DNA from: Marinobacterium lutimaris | Lineage (GTDB): Bacteria > Pseudomonadota > Gammaproteobacteria > Pseudomonadales > Balneatricaceae | Reading direction: 5' to 3' | Length of the DNA stretch: 64,000 nucleotides | Assembly: GCF_900108065.1 (NCBI RefSeq) | Contig: NZ_FNVQ01000001.1 | Span: forward strand, 1,674,001 to 1,738,000 | Shown: positions 45,614 through 55,145 of the stretch, piece by piece | Layout of the letters: every line of letters begins with the position of its first letter | How positions within the stretch are numbered: position 1 is the stretch's first letter | Notes under the pieces: model-generated | Told to the model about the DNA's origin: nothing | Databases searched by the model: none | What the model saw: the letters and a program-made list of their open reading frames with translations, nothing else | Program-made: the position numbers and the translations under genes

Positions 45614-47194
45614 TCAGCCAGGTGCTCCGCAGCCATCGACACCAACAGCCTGGTTGCGTCCGCCGGCCTTGGCCCGGTAAAGACACTCGTCCGCTTTAAC
45701 GATCAGTTCAGTGGAGGCGCTGTCATTGCCAGGGATGCAAACCGCGAAGCCCAGGCTGATCGTCAGGCGGCCGGAAACCTCTGAGCTCGCATGAGGGATA
45801 TTCAGCTGTTCAATCGCCAGCCGAAGCGACTCCGCATACTGCGCAGCCTGATCAAAGTCGGTATTGGGCAGCAGGCAGATAAACTCCTCACCACCAAAGC
45901 GGGCCACAAAATCGCTACCACGGGCCGAGTATTGCTGCAGTTGCTGGGCGACCGATTGCAGACATTGATCGCCAATGACGTGACCATAGTGGTCGTTGAA
46001 TGCCTTGAAATAATCGATATCGATCATAACAACAGCGAGTGGCAGAGTTTCACGCCGGCACCTTCTCCACTCGAGTTCAAAGCGCTCATCAAAGCTCCTG
46101 CGGTTAGCCACCCCGGTCAATGCATCATGCATCGCCAGTTTCCTTAGCTCTTCGTTCAGCGCATTTAACTGTTCATTCTGCTGCTGAATCAACGCGGCAC
46201 TGGCTCGCTTTGCTTTCTCTGTCCGACGCTTGGAACGCTGCACTCGGTACATCAGGAAACAGGAAACCAGGCTGATAAGGATAAAGAAGATAAGACGCGT
46301 CAGGGCAAAGCGCTTCCAGTCTTTGTAGACCGCATCCAGATCCCGCCCTACCGCCAGAATAAGCGGCTCATCCAGGTAAAGGCCCGATGGCCGAATCGTA
46401 CGCAGCGCCATAACCCTCTTCTCCCCCGTAGCGTAAACCGTTCCTGTCAGGAGATTGGTGTCGCGACCACTTTCAATATGACGGGTAAAAAACGAACCCG
46501 GCTGCGCCAGATTTTTGCCCCTTTGCCCCTCCTGCTCGGGGATCATAAGGAGCTGTTTGCCCTTTGAATGGGCCAGGGCAGACCACATGTCATCTGCATA
46601 ATTGACCGATGCCAGCGTGGTACGGAAGCGGAGCGGGTCCACCGATGCCAGCACTACCCCATCGAACTCGCCGTTCTCATCAACGATACGTTTGGTCACC
46701 ATAAATACATAGAGCCCGGTGACAGCCAACATCGGTTCACCGATATGCAGAGTGTCTGGCGATGGATCGTTTAGCGTGGTTTGAAAGTAGGCCCTGTGCT
46801 GATAGTTTTTATGCAGTAATTCGGGTTGGCTGGAGGCGATAACGGTGCCGTTACGGTCATAGACCGAGAGGTTACGAACATCGGTCAGCGCCTTGAGATA
46901 CTCCTCCATCTCGTGGTTGGCATGAGCCATGGAGTCGTTGGCAGCGCGCCAGTCGGGAATGTTGTTTCGGACAATGTTGAGCACCCGGCTGATCGCGGCA
47001 AGCTGATCATTCAGATAGTTATCTACGATCTGGGTCTGGGCGGTCAGACGCTTGTATTCCTGTGCCTCAACGGATAATCGCCGCTCCACCACAGACCAGG
47101 ACAAATAGCTGCCCAACACAACCAGACCGAGGAGTAGCTTCAGCCACTCAAGTCGGTAACGCTTTGAGGCCATCAAACTGCAGCGCCTATACAT
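45614..47194 (-). CDS. Membrane-bound GGDEF diguanylate cyclase with an extracytoplasmic sensor domain
   Basis: This 526-residue protein makes cyclic di-GMP from two GTP. A first membrane helix (LLLGLVVLGSYLSWSVV) is followed by an about 240-residue periplasmic dCACHE-like sensor (INNAR-type region with SVYDRNGTVIASSQPE and FQTTLNDPSPDTL), a second helix (LIFFILISLVSCFLMYRV) and the cytoplasmic GGDEF domain. The active-site loop is GGEEF (RFGGEEFICLL), so it should be catalytic. No EAL domain is present. An inhibitory RxxD site upstream of GGEEF is not evident. Start could be ATG 47194 or 47173; neither has a clear ribosome-binding site. Confidence 0.92.
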   Translation of the reverse strand: MYRRCSLMASKRYRLEWLKLLLGLVVLGSYLSWSVVERRLSVEAQEYKRLTAQTQIVDNYLNDQLAAISRVLNIVRNNIPDWRAANDSMAHANHEMEEYLKALTDVRNLSVYDRNGTVIASSQPELLHKNYQHRAYFQTTLNDPSPDTLHIGEPMLAVTGLYVFMVTKRIVDENGEFDGVVLASVDPLRFRTTLASVNYADDMWSALAHSKGKQLLMIPEQEGQRGKNLAQPGSFFTRHIESGRDTNLLTGTVYATGEKRVMALRTIRPSGLYLDEPLILAVGRDLDAVYKDWKRFALTRLIFFILISLVSCFLMYRVQRSKRRTEKAKRASAALIQQQNEQLNALNEELRKLAMHDALTGVANRRSFDERFELEWRRCRRETLPLAVVMIDIDYFKAFNDHYGHVIGDQCLQSVAQQLQQYSARGSDFVARFGGEEFICLLPNTDFDQAAQYAESLRLAIEQLNIPHASSEVSGRLTISLGFAVCIPGNDSASTELIVKADECLYRAKAGGRNQAVGVDGCGAPG

Positions 47195-47591
47195 TCTGCT
47201 TTTATTTATAAGCAGATTCTAATTCCAGATATTGAAGATGAATAGGACTCACACTGTCTACAAAGATGAACAGTTTTCTCTCACTTCTAGAGCAGCGACA
47301 GAAACACTCATATTGCGGGGATTAAAGTGCTGCCGGGGCTGCAACAGTGCAATGTTGCCACGAGTATAAGAAAGCACGAATGTGGCAGGCGTTGAGTCGA
47401 CGACAGGGCCGCTGCAATCAGGACACCATTGGCTAACGTTGGGGCAATCCCTTCGCACCTCCGTTATCTGGGCACGTTTGCCTGCTGGCAAGATAAGGTA
47501 GCTATGACCAATAAGGCCCCGCCTTCACCAACGCATGAGAAGGACCTGGCCTCGATTAGACGATCACCAAAGGCGATGGCTTAAGAGTGAC

Positions 47592-47618
47592 AAAAAAGAG
47601 CAGCCGATTGGCTGCTCT
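47592..47618 (-). terminator. Intrinsic terminator of the RimB-RimK fusion gene
   Basis: Arms AGAGCAGCC (47597-47605) and GGCTGCTCT (47610-47618) enclose a four-base loop, and on the minus strand TTTTTT (47597-47592) follows. The surrounding gap (47195-47693, about 500 bp) holds a second weak hairpin at about 47630-47650 and no other gene that I can support. Confidence 0.92.
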
Positions 47619-47693
47619 ATATATAGGAAACCCGGCGCTTATAAACCGGGATTGATCACTGCAGTGCGGCGGGCGCTCTTGGCCCTGGCACTC

Positions 47694-49109
47694 TTACTCC
47701 TGGTAATCGGGATCCAAACGCTCACCTTCCGCCGGGGTACCCAGTACCTTTTTCCAACCCAGCTTTTTCTCAATAGAGGCGATCATCATGCCGGCAATAT
47801 CCTTCGCGGTAGCGGCTTCGATCCCTTCCAGACCCGGTGAGGAGTTAACCTCCAGCAACAGCGGTCCGTTTTTGGAACGGATAATATCCACGCCGGCGAT
47901 ATCCAGCCCCAACGCCTTGGCCGCGGTGATGGAGAGTTTACGCTCCTCCTTGGTGATCTTGACGATACTGGCGGTGCCACCCTGGTGGATATTGGCGCGG
48001 AACTCACCCGGTGCAGCGGTTCGCTGGATCGATGCCACCACCTTGCCGTCGATCACGAAGCAACGGATATCCTTGCCGTCGGCTTCCTTGATGAACTCCT
48101 GCACCAGCAGGTTTGCGCGCAGCGCCTTAAAGGCGTTGATCACACTCTCTGCAGCTTTCTTGGTTTCGGCCAGGACCACGCCACGTCCCTGGGTACCTTC
48201 CAACAGCTTCACGATCAGCGGCGCGCCACCGACCATCTCAATCAGGTCGTTGGTATCCATCGGCGAGTTGGCAAAGCCGGTGGTCGGGATATTGATGCCG
48301 CACTTGAGCATCAGCTGCAGCGAGAACAGCTTGTCACGGCTCTTGATCACCGAGTCAGAGGTGTTGGTGGTCAACACGCCCATGCTCTCGAACTGGCGCG
48401 CCAGCGCACAGCCGTAGAAGGTCACACTCGGCCGGATCCGCGTCACTACGGCGTCCAGATCGGTTAACACCCGGCCACCCCGGTAATGCGCTTCCGGGTT
48501 CTTGGCGTCGAGTTTCATGTAGCACTGCTTAATGTCGAGGAAGACCATCTCATGGCCACGCTCTTCACCGGCTTCAAGAATTCGCTGGTTGCTGTAGAGA
48601 TCCGGGTTACTGGCCATCAGTGCGATCTTGAGGCCACTGCGCACGGTTTCACCCCGCGCATACAGCTTGTGCAGATCGTCACTGCTGCGCTCACCCATGC
48701 AGAAGCTGTTGGCCGGATCGATCAGGAAACGACCGTGCATCGCCTCACGACCCAGCAACATGCGATAACCCATGGAGTCACGGTTTGCCAGGGTCAGCTC
48801 GATCTCCCAACGCTGGTCGCCCAGCTCCATCGGTGTGGAGATGACGTAGCGGGTTTCGGATATACCGCTGGAGCTTTTTACCGAGCGCTTATCCACCACC
48901 GGGCGTTCGCAGCGGATCGAGGTCCGGCGGTTGTTCTGCAGCGGGTGCACCTCAAAGCTGACCCACAGCTCACCGTTGCGTCGGAAAGTCTGAATGTTAA
49001 ATGCGTGGATAGAAGAGGTTTTCGCACCCGAGTCTATCCGCGCCTTGACCGCGGGCAGACCCAACTCAGAAAAAGAACACCACTCTTCACTACCGATAAT
49101 TGCTTTCAC
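47694..49109 (-). CDS. Fusion of RimB-like retropepsin-type domain and RimK-type ATP-grasp glutamate ligase
   Basis: This 471-residue protein has two parts. Residues about 1-140 form a RimB/DUF785 ('ATP-dependent zinc protease') domain, recognised by [20 protein letters not shown], where DSGA mirrors the aspartic-protease active site, and by [12 protein letters not shown]. From about 160 follows a RimK ATP-grasp domain: [60 protein letters not shown] and [20 protein letters not shown] with the metal-binding Glu and Asn. RimK adds glutamates to ribosomal protein S6; RimB modulates RimK in Pseudomonas as a separate protein. Here both are one chain. The GTG at 49109 has AGGA nine bases upstream; a TTG at 49127 is weaker. 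Confidence 0.88.
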   Translation of the reverse strand: MKAIIGSEEWCSFSELGLPAVKARIDSGAKTSSIHAFNIQTFRRNGELWVSFEVHPLQNNRRTSIRCERPVVDKRSVKSSSGISETRYVISTPMELGDQRWEIELTLANRDSMGYRMLLGREAMHGRFLIDPANSFCMGERSSDDLHKLYARGETVRSGLKIALMASNPDLYSNQRILEAGEERGHEMVFLDIKQCYMKLDAKNPEAHYRGGRVLTDLDAVVTRIRPSVTFYGCALARQFESMGVLTTNTSDSVIKSRDKLFSLQLMLKCGINIPTTGFANSPMDTNDLIEMVGGAPLIVKLLEGTQGRGVVLAETKKAAESVINAFKALRANLLVQEFIKEADGKDIRCFVIDGKVVASIQRTAAPGEFRANIHQGGTASIVKITKEERKLSITAAKALGLDIAGVDIIRSKNGPLLLEVNSSPGLEGIEAATAKDIAGMMIASIEKKLGWKKVLGTPAEGERLDPDYQE

Positions 49110-49346
49110 GCTTACAAATCCTGCCAAGAATAATGCCCGGGTGCCGGGCTCAGAATGTCGCGCAGTCTATCCGGGAACTGCCGCCGCGAACATAGTTTTC
49201 AAGCAATGTTTTCGCCGCCGCAATTCCGGCCCTGCGAGGTCAGAGCCAAAGGCTGTAAAAGCGCTTAAATATCATTAATTTGTGACAGATTTTTGCGCGC
49301 CCTGAAAAAGCCTGACTCACACTCCACAGCTCAAGGGTAGAACGAA

Positions 49347-49400
49347 ACAGGGCCGGAGCCGCACCCGCCTTCTTTTCGCGGACACAAACTCCGGCCCTGT
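49347..49400. terminator. Long perfect inverted repeat before the PepSY gene end
   Basis: Twelve-base arms ACAGGGCCGGAG (49347-49358) and CTCCGGCCCTGT (49389-49400) are exact complements around a 30-base loop. It lies 46 bp beyond the stop of the PepSY gene. T tracts are poor (TTTCG on the minus strand), so it may end transcription or be an mRNA 3'-end stabiliser. The rest of the 49110-49445 gap holds nothing clear. Confidence 0.55.
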
Positions 49401-49445
49401 CTTCAGGATGAATCCCCGAAATCGGCTATCAGAACCTTCTACCGA

Positions 49446-49718
49446 TCAGTCGTCCCGGCGGTCCGACAGGACATTGCCGGTCATCGGGTCGACCCGCAGC
49501 TCTCGCTCCTCATTGTTTTTGTAGGCTTCAACTTCCCAGACACCATCGTCCATGGAGATCTCGGTGATCGGTGCGTAACCCTGAGACTCAATAGTGGTCA
49601 CGATCTCTGCCAGGGGCAGCGAATCCGCAGGCGGCTTCTCGCTGGCTACCGCCGCCGAAACACCAAACAGAGATGCTGCGACCGCTGCAGTGGCAATCGT
49701 TAGATGACGAGTCTTCAT
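49446..49718 (-). CDS. PepSY-domain small periplasmic protein
   Basis: This 90-residue protein has a signal peptide (MKTRHLTIATAAVAASLFG, cleavage near AVASE) and a single PepSY repeat: LPLAEIVTTIESQGYAPITE, then MDDGVWEVEAYKNNEERELR and VDPMTGNVL. PepSY domains act as protease inhibitors or as sensory and metal-tolerance accessory domains. In many genomes such small PepSY genes sit beside two-component systems; here the next gene on the same strand is a DUF3465 protein, and a sensor kinase gene starts 780 bp away. Exact role unknown. Confidence 0.9.
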   Translation of the reverse strand: MKTRHLTIATAAVAASLFGVSAAVASEKPPADSLPLAEIVTTIESQGYAPITEISMDDGVWEVEAYKNNEERELRVDPMTGNVLSDRRDD

Positions 49719-49845
49719 GTGGCTCTCCTTTTCTCGCGGATGAAACAGATTTCTTTGCTGTTGTCCGCTGTGACAGCTTTACAGAACTCAGGTTTCATCA
49801 CGCTGCACACGGAAGAGTTAACGATGTGCAAACCAGTCAAAGCTA

Positions 49846-50280
49846 TTACTCGTAAGTAACACCCTCGTGCCTGAGCCAGCCACCGACATGACGTCCGCCC
49901 GGGTCATGATGGGTCCAGTGTACTACCCCGCCCTTATCGTTCCATTCGTACTCGCCGTAGAACCTGACCTGGTCCCCTTCCTTCAGGCCAGGGATGCGCG
50001 GCGCCAGATCGATATTGTGCGCGATCAGGATCGTCTGTCCCGTTGCCAGCTGCAGAATAAAGCGCTGATGCTGACTGCCCTTGGTATCATCCGGCAGCAC
50101 CTTGATCACCCGACCTTCGCCCTCAACCTGGTAGTCGCTGAGCTGCTGTTCGAAGGCGCGGGTGAGTTGATCATCGCCGCCACTGGTTTGTTGGGTATAG
50201 GATTCAAACAGCCCCGGATTGCGGTCGAGATAACCGTAGGCCAGCGCACCGAACAGCAGAACGATCAGCAGTTTTTTCAT
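49846..50280 (-). CDS. DUF3465 family secreted or anchored protein
   Basis: This 144-residue protein has an N-terminal hydrophobic segment (MKKLLIVLLFGALAYGY) that is a signal or anchor. The DUF3465 body includes GEGRVIKVLPDDTKGSQHQR, FILQLATGQTILIAHNIDLA and the strongly conserved VRFYGEYEWNDKGGVVHWTH end with GGWLRHEG. It resembles an OB-fold pattern. Function is unknown. The gene is 128 bp from the PepSY gene on the same strand. Confidence 0.85.
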   Translation of the reverse strand: MKKLLIVLLFGALAYGYLDRNPGLFESYTQQTSGGDDQLTRAFEQQLSDYQVEGEGRVIKVLPDDTKGSQHQRFILQLATGQTILIAHNIDLAPRIPGLKEGDQVRFYGEYEWNDKGGVVHWTHHDPGGRHVGGWLRHEGVTYE

Positions 50281-50493
50281 GACACTTTATCTCCCTGTGC
50301 TTGCGAGACTGCTTATAAACGGATCAGGCGATACTGATCGGTTTGCCCTGCGATGCCAAGCACAAGATCCAACATGCTGCGCTATCTCCAGGCCAAGCTA
50401 ATGCACCAGGCCCTTGAGTCTTAACTGCGCTTAGCCGACCATAGCGCCAGTCTTAACAGACCCGCACGCCACTGACTCAACCGGAAACCGCCT

Positions 50494-52347
50494 TTGACCA
50501 TCAACCTGTCCTCAGACACCGGCAACGACAACAGCAGCGCGTCGCCGCATCCCTACCGGATGTCGACGCGTTACCTCTGGCTGTCGCTGGTGGCCGCACT
50601 GGTACCGCTGCTCTCGTTTGCGGCGCTGTATGACGGGTACTTTTCCCAGCTGGTCACTCGCATCACCGATGAGCGTCTTGCCACCCGCATGGCCGCGACA
50701 GAGAACGAGTTCAGCGTTTATCTGAAAGAGCGCCAGTATGAACTGGCGACCCTGGCGGATCAGTTCGACGATCCGCGCATTTTTACCCAGGGCGGTGCGG
50801 CCTATCTGCCGCGGGAACTACGCGATCTGCTGACGCTGCAGGCGGAGCATCAGACGCTCTACGGTATCGCCTTTTTCGATGCGCAACAGAACCTGGTCTG
50901 GACCTTCCCTGAAGATGCGCTCACCAACGAGCGCTACACCCGGATGCGCGATATGCCGGTGAGCCGGTTCGACAATGTGGAACTGATCGGCCCGGAACCA
51001 CACAGCTGGAGCCGCCCGCCGGCGCTGCTGATGCGTGGTGACGTACAGACATCCACGCTGGAACAGGAGACGCGTTCGCCCTCGATTGCGCTGATCCTGC
51101 GCTTTAACACGCTGACAGCGATCCCGCGCACGCTGCAGGTCGGTGGCGTATTCAAGCCGCTGATCAGTGTACCTGACGGGCGCACCTACGATATCGTCGG
51201 CCAGCCGGTGGACAGCACCCAGAAGATCATCACCCGCTACCAGATGGCGCCGGGCTGGACCCTGCAACTGGTTCAGAACCAGGAGCTGGTAGAACCACCC
51301 AGTGCGCAGATGCGTTATTGGCTGATCCTGCTGGTGATCGGCACCGCTGCCGCGCTGCTGATCATCCATCTGGCGATCTCCCGTCGGCTCAAGCGTCAGG
51401 TCGATACGCTGGTGCACAGTGTTGAACAGGTCGCCGCCGGCGATCTGGAAAGCCCCATCGCCCAGGTTTCCAGCGACGAGATGAGCCGCCTGACCCAATC
51501 CATCGAGCGGATGCGCCATCAGCTCAAACAGGTGATCCGCTCAACGCTGGAGATCGAGCGTCAGGCATCCCTCGGCCAGGTCGCAGCTGGCCTCGCCCAC
51601 GATATCCGCAACCCGCTGACCACCATGCATACCACGCTGCAGGCGCTGGTAAGGCGCGAGCCAAACCCGGAGCATCGGGAGATGCTGCTGATGCTCGATG
51701 AGGAGATCGACCGGGTGAACGATGTAATCGGCAACTTGCTCAACTTTGCCCGCCCCCGTGACCCTCAGAGGGAGTTGGTAGCCCTGCCGGAACTGTTCGA
51801 CAGCCTGACTGCCCTGGTCAACGCCTCGGCACGGCGGCAGAATGTTTTCATCGATATCGACTGCCCCGAAGCTCTCAGCGTTTATGCGGATACCGGTCAG
51901 CTACGCCAGATCCTGATGAACCTGACCCTGAACGCTCTGCAGGCGATGCACGGTGGCGGCAGAATTACCTACTCCGCCCGGCAAACCGAAAACGAAACAA
52001 CACTGTGCGTCAGGGATAACGGCCCCGGTATGCCCGAAGAGATACTCAGCCGCGCCACCGAGCCGTTCTTCACCACCAAAGAGACCGGAACCGGCCTGGG
52101 GCTGGCGATCTGCCAGACACTGGCAGTGCGCAACGGCGCGCAGCTGAGCATCGAAACCGCCATGGCAAACAGCGATAGCAGCAAAGAGATAACAGCCGGA
52201 ACACGGGTGACCCTCAGATTCCCGCACTCTGATAATCAACCAACAATGACTGCAGATACCCCAACGCGTTCTGCCTCTAGGCTTTCAAACTCAAAGCACT
52301 CTACCCCAAAGCTCTTTACCTCCAATAATAAGGAACCACAGGCATGA
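50494..52347 (+). CDS. Membrane sensor histidine kinase of a three-component system
   Basis: The 617-residue kinase has a first helix (WLSLVAALVPLLSFAALY), an about 230-residue periplasmic sensor domain, a second helix (YWLILLVIGTAAALLIIHLA), a HAMP linker (RQVDTLVHSVEQVAAGDLES) and a kinase core. The phosphorylated His369 lies in GLAHDIRNPLTTMHTTLQ, followed by N-box LRQILMNLTLNALQAM, DNGPGMPEE and TTKETGTGLGLAICQ. A low-complexity Ser/Thr/Lys tail ends it. The TTG at 50494 has GGAA upstream; ATG 50560 is a weaker alternative. The gene overlaps the response regulator by four bases, and a periplasmic binding protein gene follows, suggesting ligand is presented by that protein. Confidence 0.93.
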   Translation: MTINLSSDTGNDNSSASPHPYRMSTRYLWLSLVAALVPLLSFAALYDGYFSQLVTRITDERLATRMAATENEFSVYLKERQYELATLADQFDDPRIFTQGGAAYLPRELRDLLTLQAEHQTLYGIAFFDAQQNLVWTFPEDALTNERYTRMRDMPVSRFDNVELIGPEPHSWSRPPALLMRGDVQTSTLEQETRSPSIALILRFNTLTAIPRTLQVGGVFKPLISVPDGRTYDIVGQPVDSTQKIITRYQMAPGWTLQLVQNQELVEPPSAQMRYWLILLVIGTAAALLIIHLAISRRLKRQVDTLVHSVEQVAAGDLESPIAQVSSDEMSRLTQSIERMRHQLKQVIRSTLEIERQASLGQVAAGLAHDIRNPLTTMHTTLQALVRREPNPEHREMLLMLDEEIDRVNDVIGNLLNFARPRDPQRELVALPELFDSLTALVNASARRQNVFIDIDCPEALSVYADTGQLRQILMNLTLNALQAMHGGGRITYSARQTENETTLCVRDNGPGMPEEILSRATEPFFTTKETGTGLGLAICQTLAVRNGAQLSIETAMANSDSSKEITAGTRVTLRFPHSDNQPTMTADTPTRSASRLSNSKHSTPKLFTSNNKEPQA

Positions 52348-53690
52348 GTACTGTCAGTGTGCTGGTGATCGACGACGAGCATAACCTGGTGCGCAGCATC
52401 CGTTTTGCCTTGCACGACCAGCAGATGACCGTGGTCGGCGCCCATACCGGCGCTGAGGGTTTGGCGATGGCCGAGACCACCCAGCCCGATGTGATTCTGC
52501 TCGATCTGGGACTGCCGGATATTTCCGGCCTGGAAGTGCTGACACAGCTGAAAGCGGCCCATCCGGAAGTGCCGGTGATCATGATCTCCGCCCACGGCGA
52601 TACCCGCGCCGCGGTGAAAGCGGTGAAGGATGGCGCCATCGACTACCTTACCAAACCGTTCGATTGGGACGAGCTGGTACTGCAGATCCGTCGCTCCAGC
52701 GAGCACTCCCGCATGGCGCGCGAGCTCGCCTTTCTGCGCCGTCAGCAGAGCCATACCCGCAGGCTCGTCGGCTACAGCCAGCCCATGCAGCGACTGCACC
52801 AGATGATCGAACAGGTGGGCGGCAGCAGCGCCAAAACCTTGCTGATCACAGGCCCTTCCGGCACCGGCAAGGCGTTGATCGCCCGCAGCCTGCACGATAT
52901 CCGCTTTAAGGACGGCCCCTTTATCGAGGTTAACTGTGCCGCCCTGCCGGAGCAGCTGATCGAGGCCGAGCTGTTCGGTGCTGAACGTGGCGCCTACACC
53001 GGCGCCAACCAGCGCCGCACCGGCCTTATTGGTTTGGCAGACGGCGGCACCCTGTTCCTGGATGAGATCGGTGAACTGCCGCTGCCGCTGCAGGCCAAAC
53101 TGCTCAGTTTTCTGGAAAACCGCAGCTACCGCCCCATCGGCGGCTGTCGCGAACTTCAGGCCGAAGTGCTGGTGATCGCCGCCACCAACCGCGACCTTAA
53201 GGCCGAGGTCGATGCCGGCAGCTTCCGCTCTGATCTCTTCTTCCGCCTCAATGTGCTGCCGATTCAGGCGCCGCCACTGCACGAGCGCCGCGAGGATGTG
53301 GAGCTGCTGATCAAGTATTTCAGCGAGCTGTTCGCCACCCAGGAGGGCTGCGCCCAGCCGATCTGGAGCCCCGGCGTGATCAAGCGTCTGCAATTCTACG
53401 ACTGGCCGGGCAACGTGCGTGAGCTGCGTAACCTGGTGGAGCGAATGACGATCCTTTACCCCGGTGAGGAGATTCAGCCGCACCTGCTGCCCGATGACTA
53501 TCTCGGCACCGTGGAGCCGGAACAGCCGCCGGTGGATGATTACACCGACGCCGTTGAAGCCCGCGAACGGGAGCTGATTCTGGAAGCCCTGCGTGAAACC
53601 GGTGGACGCAAGGGCCAGGCCGCCGAGCGTCTCGGAATCTCGCGTCACGCACTGAAGCGCCGTATCCAGCGGCTTGGACTTGAGGGATAA
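52344..53690 (+). CDS. Sigma-54-dependent response regulator (NtrC family)
   Basis: The 448-residue activator has a receiver domain with phosphorylation site Asp54 (DVILLDLGLPD) and switch Lys in YLTKPF, an AAA+ domain and a Fis-type helix-turn-helix (AAERLGISRHALKRRIQRLG). Walker A is GPSGTGKA where GESGTGKE is usual. The sigma-54 contact loop is GAYTGA (residues 216-221) in place of GAFTGA, a substitution found in functional family members. Walker B reads GGTLFLDEIGELPL. The presence of this gene predicts sigma-54 promoters nearby; one lies upstream of the aldehyde dehydrogenase gene, behind paired palindromes. Confidence 0.96.
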   Translation: MSTVSVLVIDDEHNLVRSIRFALHDQQMTVVGAHTGAEGLAMAETTQPDVILLDLGLPDISGLEVLTQLKAAHPEVPVIMISAHGDTRAAVKAVKDGAIDYLTKPFDWDELVLQIRRSSEHSRMARELAFLRRQQSHTRRLVGYSQPMQRLHQMIEQVGGSSAKTLLITGPSGTGKALIARSLHDIRFKDGPFIEVNCAALPEQLIEAELFGAERGAYTGANQRRTGLIGLADGGTLFLDEIGELPLPLQAKLLSFLENRSYRPIGGCRELQAEVLVIAATNRDLKAEVDAGSFRSDLFFRLNVLPIQAPPLHERREDVELLIKYFSELFATQEGCAQPIWSPGVIKRLQFYDWPGNVRELRNLVERMTILYPGEEIQPHLLPDDYLGTVEPEQPPVDDYTDAVEARERELILEALRETGGRKGQAAERLGISRHALKRRIQRLGLEG

Positions 53691-53706
53691 GCCTTGAGGA
53701 ATAAGC
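53679..53706 (+). repeat. Tandem 14-bp duplication at the regulator/binding-protein junction
   Basis: CTTGAGGGATAAGC (53679-53692) is repeated as CTTGAGGAATAAGC (53693-53706). The first copy holds the regulator stop codon TAA (53688-53690) and a GAGG ribosome-binding site; the second holds the binding protein's TTG start. Confidence 0.7.
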
Positions 53707-54968
53707 CTGCCGTGTTGCGTCGCTCTCTGATGACCTTGTCCATAGTGCTGGCACTGAGCGCCGTCACCGGCGTACGCCAGGCGCAGGCGGAACTGGCCAT
53801 CGGCGCATCTGCAGAAGAAGCCGAAGTCACCGTGGGCTGCCTGTTTCCGCTCAACGGTCGCGGCGGGCTGTACGGCAAGGACAGTGCCGTAGGAATCAGA
53901 CTGGCGTTTGAGTGGCTGGCTCAGCAGGAAAGCGACTACCCCAAGATGCGGGTGCTGATCGAGGACAGCCGCTCCAAGCCCTCCCGCGCCACCCGCCTGG
54001 TACGCGATTTTGTTCATAACGAAGGCGCTCGCTTTATCTGCGGCGTGGTGAACTCCTCCATCGCCTGGCAGGTATCCCAGGTTGCTCAGGCAGAGAAAGC
54101 GTTCTTTATCGGCACCGATCACGGCTCTTCCCGCCTCACCGACGGTGAGGTATCGCCCTACTATTTCCGCCTGAATAACAACAGCCGCCAGTCGATGGAA
54201 GCGGCTGCCGCCTATATCCGTGACCGCTTCAGCAACTCTCAGCGCCGCACACTGCGCATCTCCTACCTGGGGCCGGATTACGACTACGGTTACAGCATGC
54301 TCGCCGATCTGCGCCGTTCGCTCACCGATGTGGGCGTCCGCTATGAACTGGTCACCACGCTCTGGCCCAGACTTTACGAGCCCGATTACACCCCGCATAT
54401 CCAGGCATTGATCGAGCAGCCCACGGACCTGATCGTCAACTCGCTCTGGGGCGGTGATCTGGTCGCCTTTATCCAGCAGGCCAATAAAACCGAGCTGTTT
54501 GATCACGCCCCCTTTGCCAACTTTGATACCGGCGGCAACTACGAGGTGCTCTCGGCGTTGGGCCAGGATATGCCCAATGGCCTGATCCTGGCGGCACGCC
54601 ACCACAACAACTGGCCGGATACACCCTACAACCGCTGGTTCACGCGGCGCTTTTTCGAGCTGAGCGGGCGCTACCCCTCCTATGCGGCCGAAGGTGCCTA
54701 CGCCGGCATTCTCGCCATTGCCGAAACCGCCCGCCAGGCAGGGCCGGATGCCAGCGACGAGATGATCCGCCAGACACTTGAACAGCTGAAGCTGAAGCTG
54801 CCGGAAGATCCAACGGGGTTCACTTCCTACATGGATGCCGAGACTCACCAGATCCAGCAGGTGATCTCCATCGGCGTCAGCGCCCCGGATACCAGCCTGC
54901 CTCCGGCAACCCACCTGCTGACCGACTGGAAATCCTACGCGCCTGACGCACTGAAGCAGCCCCGCTAG
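53694..54968 (+). CDS. Periplasmic binding protein linked to the two-component system
   Basis: The 424-residue protein has a signal peptide (SLMTLSIVLALSAVTG, cleavage near AQAEL) and a LivK/urea-ABC-type Peripla_BP fold: EVTVGCLFPLNGRGGLYG, VGIRLAFEWLAQQ, ARFICGVVNSSIAWQVSQV and ISYLGPDYDYGYSMLADL. No permease or ATPase gene accompanies it, so it probably serves as ligand receptor for the kinase rather than as transport subunit (inference). The TTG at 53694 follows GAGGGATAA, giving the best ribosome-binding site; GTG 53712 and ATG 53730 are alternatives. Its stop is 57 bp before the paired palindromes. Confidence 0.9.
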   Translation: MRNKPAVLRRSLMTLSIVLALSAVTGVRQAQAELAIGASAEEAEVTVGCLFPLNGRGGLYGKDSAVGIRLAFEWLAQQESDYPKMRVLIEDSRSKPSRATRLVRDFVHNEGARFICGVVNSSIAWQVSQVAQAEKAFFIGTDHGSSRLTDGEVSPYYFRLNNNSRQSMEAAAAYIRDRFSNSQRRTLRISYLGPDYDYGYSMLADLRRSLTDVGVRYELVTTLWPRLYEPDYTPHIQALIEQPTDLIVNSLWGGDLVAFIQQANKTELFDHAPFANFDTGGNYEVLSALGQDMPNGLILAARHHNNWPDTPYNRWFTRRFFELSGRYPSYAAEGAYAGILAIAETARQAGPDASDEMIRQTLEQLKLKLPEDPTGFTSYMDAETHQIQQVISIGVSAPDTSLPPATHLLTDWKSYAPDALKQPR

Positions 54969-55025
54969 ACAACCCCTGGCTGCTGCAGTGCGCTGTTCAG
55001 AGCCACCGCTCCAAACGTAAAAACC

Positions 55026-55073
55026 GAGCGGTATCCGCTCATCGCCCTCGCCCATTCCGAGCGGATACCGCTC
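55026..55073. promoter_or_regulatory. Two palindromic activator sites upstream of a sigma-54 promoter
   Basis: GAGCGG-TAT-CCGCTC (55026-55040) and GAGCGG-ATA-CCGCTC (55059-55073) share identical six-base arms and are reverse complements of one another. Their centres are 33 bp apart, about three helical turns, and 82 bp upstream of the -24 element. A further half-site CCGCTC follows near 55080. This is the arrangement expected of NtrC-type enhancer sites; the regulator at 52344-53690 is the probable ligand. Confidence 0.8.
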
Positions 55074-55145
55074 ACCGCTCCGCTCAAAAAAATTCGCCCC
55101 GCACTTAAGCCAATTTAAAACAATGACTTAGAACAATAACAAAAC

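Noticed and set aside
47258-47491. 77-codon minus-strand frame in the gap before the cyclase gene
   Set aside because: No ribosome-binding site, no motif, and codon use unlike the neighbours.
52236-55055. 939-codon open frame on the minus strand
   Set aside because: It runs antisense across the 3' end of the kinase and the complete regulator and binding-protein genes, whose domains are unmistakable. High GC in third codon positions explains the missing stops.
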